7,578 nucleotides of DNA from an uncultured Brevundimonas sp. (GTDB taxonomy: Bacteria > Pseudomonadota > Alphaproteobacteria > Caulobacterales > Caulobacteraceae). Positions 5,660-7,578 of the stretch are shown piece after piece (position 1 is the first letter of the stretch; each line of letters begins with the position of its first letter). The stretch spans positions 1 through 7,578 of the forward strand of contig NZ_CALTWS010000133.1 in assembly GCF_943913055.1 (NCBI RefSeq), in the 5' to 3' direction. A program made the translations under genes and the position numbers. The notes below the pieces were generated by a model. That model saw nothing but the letters and a program-made list of their open reading frames with translations, made no database searches and was not told the DNA's origin.

Positions 5660-6633
5660 GCGTAGTGCGCAGTGCCGTGACCGGCGTCGGATCCTTCCTG
5701 CCCGAACAGGTCGTGACCAATGCCGATCTGGCCAAGATCGTCGATACGTCTGACGAATGGATCCAGGAACGCACAGGCATCAAGCAGCGTCATAAGGCAC
5801 GCGATGACCAGCCGACTAGCGACCTGGCCGTAGAGGCGGCGCGGCGAGCGCTGGCCGATGCCGGCAAGACGGCAGCCGATGTCGATCTGATCATCGTGGC
5901 GACCACGACGCCGGACATGACGTTCCCGGCCACCGCCTCGATCGTGCAGCGCAAGCTGGGCGCTTCGGTCGGCGTTGCGTTCGACGTTCAGGCGGTTTGC
6001 TCAGGCTTCGTCTATGCGATGAGCGTTGCCGACGGCTTCGTGGCGCGGGGTCTGGCCAAATGCGCTCTGGTCATCGGGGCCGAGGAGATGACCCGCCTGA
6101 TGGACTGGACCGACCGGTCGACCTGCGTCCTGTTCGGTGATGGGGCCGGGGCCTTCGTCATGGAGCCGCGCGAGGGGCAGGGGACCAAGGCGGACCAGGG
6201 TCTGTTGGGCTTTGCCTTGCGCTGCGACGGCAACAAGGCGGACCTGCTGTATGTCGATGGCGGACCGGCAACGACGGGAACGGTCGGTTATCTGCGGATG
6301 GCGGGCAATCAGGTGTTCCGCCACGCGGTCGTCAATATCGCGGAGGCGATCACGGCGGCCTGCGAGGCCTCCGGTATCGAAGTGGCGGACGTCGATTGGT
6401 TCGTGCCGCACCAGGCCAATCAGCGGATCATCAAGGGTGTCGGCGACCGGCTGGGTCTGGACGAAAAGAAGGTCATCTCGACCGTGGCGATCCATGCCAA
6501 TACTTCGGCGGCGTCGATTCCGCTGGCCATGGATGCGGCGATTCAGGACGGTCGGATCAAGCGGGGCGACATGGTCCTGCTGGAAGCCATGGGCGGTGGA
6601 CTGACCTGGGGTGCCTGCGCCTTCCGGTTCTAG
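5656..6633 (+). CDS. fabH: 3-oxoacyl-ACP synthase III (FabH)
   Basis: FabH starts type II fatty acid synthesis by condensing acetyl-CoA (or another short acyl-CoA) with malonyl-ACP. The 325-residue product has the normal length and a complete thiolase-fold catalytic triad: C115 in QAVCSGF, H252 in VPHQANQ and N282 in IHANTSA. Other family segments include the N-terminal VTGVGSFLPEQVVTN, the TSDEWIQERTGI motif, LFGDGAGAFV and the C-terminal GGGLTWGACAFRF. Translation starts at GTG 5656, within the plsX stop (GTGA), with CGGAG (5643-5647) eight bases upstream. Expression is therefore probably coupled to plsX, so that fatty-acid initiation and phosphatidate precursor supply rise together. A 76-base gap follows before ihfA. 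I see nothing that predicts a preference for branched primers. Confidence 0.97.
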   Translation: MSVVRSAVTGVGSFLPEQVVTNADLAKIVDTSDEWIQERTGIKQRHKARDDQPTSDLAVEAARRALADAGKTAADVDLIIVATTTPDMTFPATASIVQRKLGASVGVAFDVQAVCSGFVYAMSVADGFVARGLAKCALVIGAEEMTRLMDWTDRSTCVLFGDGAGAFVMEPREGQGTKADQGLLGFALRCDGNKADLLYVDGGPATTGTVGYLRMAGNQVFRHAVVNIAEAITAACEASGIEVADVDWFVPHQANQRIIKGVGDRLGLDEKKVISTVAIHANTSAASIPLAMDAAIQDGRIKRGDMVLLEAMGGGLTWGACAFRF

Positions 6634-6654
6634 GCAGGAAATTCGGCTTTCCAT

Positions 6655-6678
6655 TTGACTGCGCTTGCCCTTTTATGG
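6655..6678 (+). promoter_or_regulatory. Possible weak internal promoter before ihfA
   Basis: The 76-base gap between fabH and ihfA contains TTGACT (6655-6660), a good -35 sequence, and the only AT-rich stretch nearby, TTTTATGG (6671-6678). The spacing, 10-12 bases, is too short for a standard promoter, and the 17-base position is all G/C. An internal ihfA promoter is plausible because IHF is often made independently of its neighbours, but the sequence support is weak. Confidence 0.25.
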
Positions 6679-6709
6679 GGGCGAACGACCCTCGGAGGGG
6701 AGCGGCCTC

Positions 6710-7018
6710 GTGACTGACCAACAAACACTGACCCGTGCCGACCTGTGTGAAGCCGTCCATGAAGAGGTCGGGCTGTCGCGTCTGGAATGCGCCGCCATGG
6801 TCGAGCGCACGCTGGAGCTGATCATCGAATCGCTGGAGCGCGGTGAGACGGTGAAACTGTCCGGCTTTGGTGTCTTCCAGGTTCGCGAGAAACGGGCTCG
6901 CATGGGGCGCAATCCAAAGACGGGCGAGCCGGCCGCGATCAATCCGCGCCGGGTGATCAGCTTCCGCGCCTCGCAGATCATGAAGGGCCGGGTTCACGAC
7001 GCGATCGTGAGCGCCTGA
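6710..7018 (+). CDS. ihfA: Integration host factor subunit alpha
   Basis: IHF-alpha pairs with IHF-beta to bend DNA sharply at specific sites, acting in nucleoid structure, transcription, replication and recombination. The 102-residue product shows the full DNABII fold: an N-terminal helical pair (LTRADLCEAVHEEVGLSR, 7-24), the dimer core VKLSGFGVFQVREK (48-61), and the DNA-binding arm GRNPKTG (66-72). P69 corresponds to the proline that intercalates into DNA. RRVISFRASQIMKGR follows. Alpha rather than beta or HU is indicated by the KLSGFGVFQVR core and by the position next to a MerR-type gene downstream of fabH, a common alphaproteobacterial order. GTG 6710 is chosen because GGAGGGGAG (6694-6702) precedes it and the family N-terminus starts here. 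An upstream in-frame TTG (6665) would add 15 unlikely residues. Confidence 0.94.
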   Translation: MTDQQTLTRADLCEAVHEEVGLSRLECAAMVERTLELIIESLERGETVKLSGFGVFQVREKRARMGRNPKTGEPAAINPRRVISFRASQIMKGRVHDAIVSA

Positions 7019-7023
7019 CGCCC

Positions 7024-7449
7024 GTGGCCAAGAGCCCCAACGCCTTCCGTTCCATCTCCGAAGCCGCCGATGAGGTGGGCGTGCCCCAGCACGTGCTGAG
7101 GTTCTGGGAGACAAAGTTCGCCTTTGTCGCACCGATGAAGCGGGCGGGCGGTCGCCGCTTCTATCGCCCGCAGGATCTGGTGCTGCTGAAGGCCGTCAAA
7201 CGCCTGCTGCACGACGAGGGTCTGACGATCAAGGGCGTCCTGCGTCTGCACAAGGAGCAGGGGCTGAAGGCGCTGGCGCGCTATGGCGACCCCGGTGGCC
7301 TGGTCAGTTTCGATGGTGAGGACGCTGTGGTGGTGCAGGAGGTTAAGCCGCCGTCGGGTCGGGCGACGGTTCGGCTGCGTCAGGCCCTGGCCGAGATCGA
7401 GGGCGCGCGGGCCCGTCTGGACGCCGTTCTGTTGAGAAGCGCCGGTTAG
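7024..7449 (+). CDS. MerR-family transcriptional regulator, cysteine-free, ihfA-linked
   Basis: The N-terminal part (residues 8-76) is a MerR-type winged helix-turn-helix: FRSISEAADEVGVPQHVLRF carries the recognition helix, and the wing is GGRRFYRPQDL. The protein is short (141 residues). Its C-terminal half has no cysteine and no recognisable ligand-binding domain. It holds a variable acidic stretch (FDGEDAVVVQEV) and then RLRQALAEIEGARARLDAVL (117-136), a likely dimerising coiled coil. Metal or thiol sensing through cysteines, as in classical MerR, CueR or SoxR, is therefore excluded by the sequence. It starts at GTG 7024, five bases after the ihfA stop, with no obvious ribosome-binding site, so translation probably depends on ihfA. 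The same pairing recurs in alphaproteobacteria, but I know of no defined function or target. Orientation rules out simple divergent autoregulation. Confidence 0.88.
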   Translation: MAKSPNAFRSISEAADEVGVPQHVLRFWETKFAFVAPMKRAGGRRFYRPQDLVLLKAVKRLLHDEGLTIKGVLRLHKEQGLKALARYGDPGGLVSFDGEDAVVVQEVKPPSGRATVRLRQALAEIEGARARLDAVLLRSAG

Positions 7450-7462
7450 GCCATTTTTCCGT

Positions 7463-7490
7463 TTGCGGCGCGGCCAAGCCCGTCTATAGG
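7463..7490 (+). promoter_or_regulatory. Candidate tRNA-Pro promoter
   Basis: TTGCGG (7463-7468) and TATAGG (7485-7490) are separated by 16 bases, a good housekeeping promoter arrangement. Transcription would start close to 7497, just ahead of the tRNA. The GC-rich segment after the -10 (GAGCGCC) resembles the discriminators of stable RNA genes. No strong terminator separates the regulator gene from this site, so read-through from upstream is also possible. Confidence 0.55.
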
Positions 7491-7500
7491 GAGCGCCTCT

Positions 7501-7577
<77 letters not shown>

Positions 7578-7578
7578 T

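Noticed and set aside
6911..6946. An apparently missing DNA-intercalating proline in IHF-alpha (GEPAAINP instead of GEDIPITA)
   Set aside because: Counting E. coli IHF-alpha places the intercalating proline in RNPKTG, which is intact here as P69. The difference lies outside that position.
7441..7458. A terminator after the MerR-type gene (T-run at 7454-7458)
   Set aside because: Only a three-base stem can be drawn before the T-run, too weak to call.

Overview
The window looks like ordinary housekeeping chromosome from a GC-rich alphaproteobacterium. The gene order yceD(DUF177)-plsX-fabH-ihfA-merR, a CBP3-type cytochrome bc1 chaperone, the promoter spacing and the protein sequences suggest Caulobacterales, perhaps Brevundimonas or a close relative. 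That placement is inference from recognised protein styles, not a database match. I see no mobile element, CRISPR array, phage gene or defence island, and no convincing undescribed system.

Layout. At the left edge is a small exported protein of unknown function (38-463). A 179-bp gap rich in inverted repeats follows, then the membrane proton-pumping pyrophosphatase hppA (643-2793). hppA converges on bamE (minus strand, 2873-3352), and both probably end at one bidirectional hairpin terminator (2813-2849). The 87-bp gap between bamE and the next rightward gene holds two overlapping face-to-face promoter candidates. The rightward cluster is then: bc1-assembly chaperone (3440-3979), yceD/DUF177 (3976-4491), plsX (4583-5659), fabH (5656-6633), ihfA (6710-7018) and a cysteine-free MerR-type regulator (7024-7449). 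A tRNA-Pro(GGG) with encoded CCA and its own likely promoter closes the window.

How the genes work together. plsX and fabH supply the acyl-phosphate and fatty-acid initiation steps of membrane lipid synthesis and are translationally coupled by a GTGA overlap. yceD relates to 23S rRNA/ribosome accumulation, so the cluster ties envelope lipid production to ribosome supply, as in the E. coli yceD-rpmF-plsX-fabH cluster, but here without rpmF. The bc1 chaperone, the proton-pumping pyrophosphatase and BamE are further envelope and energy functions. ihfA and the MerR-type gene are five bases apart and probably co-transcribed.

The points most worth a second look are regulatory: alternative hairpins upstream of hppA, the shared divergent promoter region, a hairpin where rpmF would sit in the enterobacterial order, and four consecutive genes with non-ATG starts.
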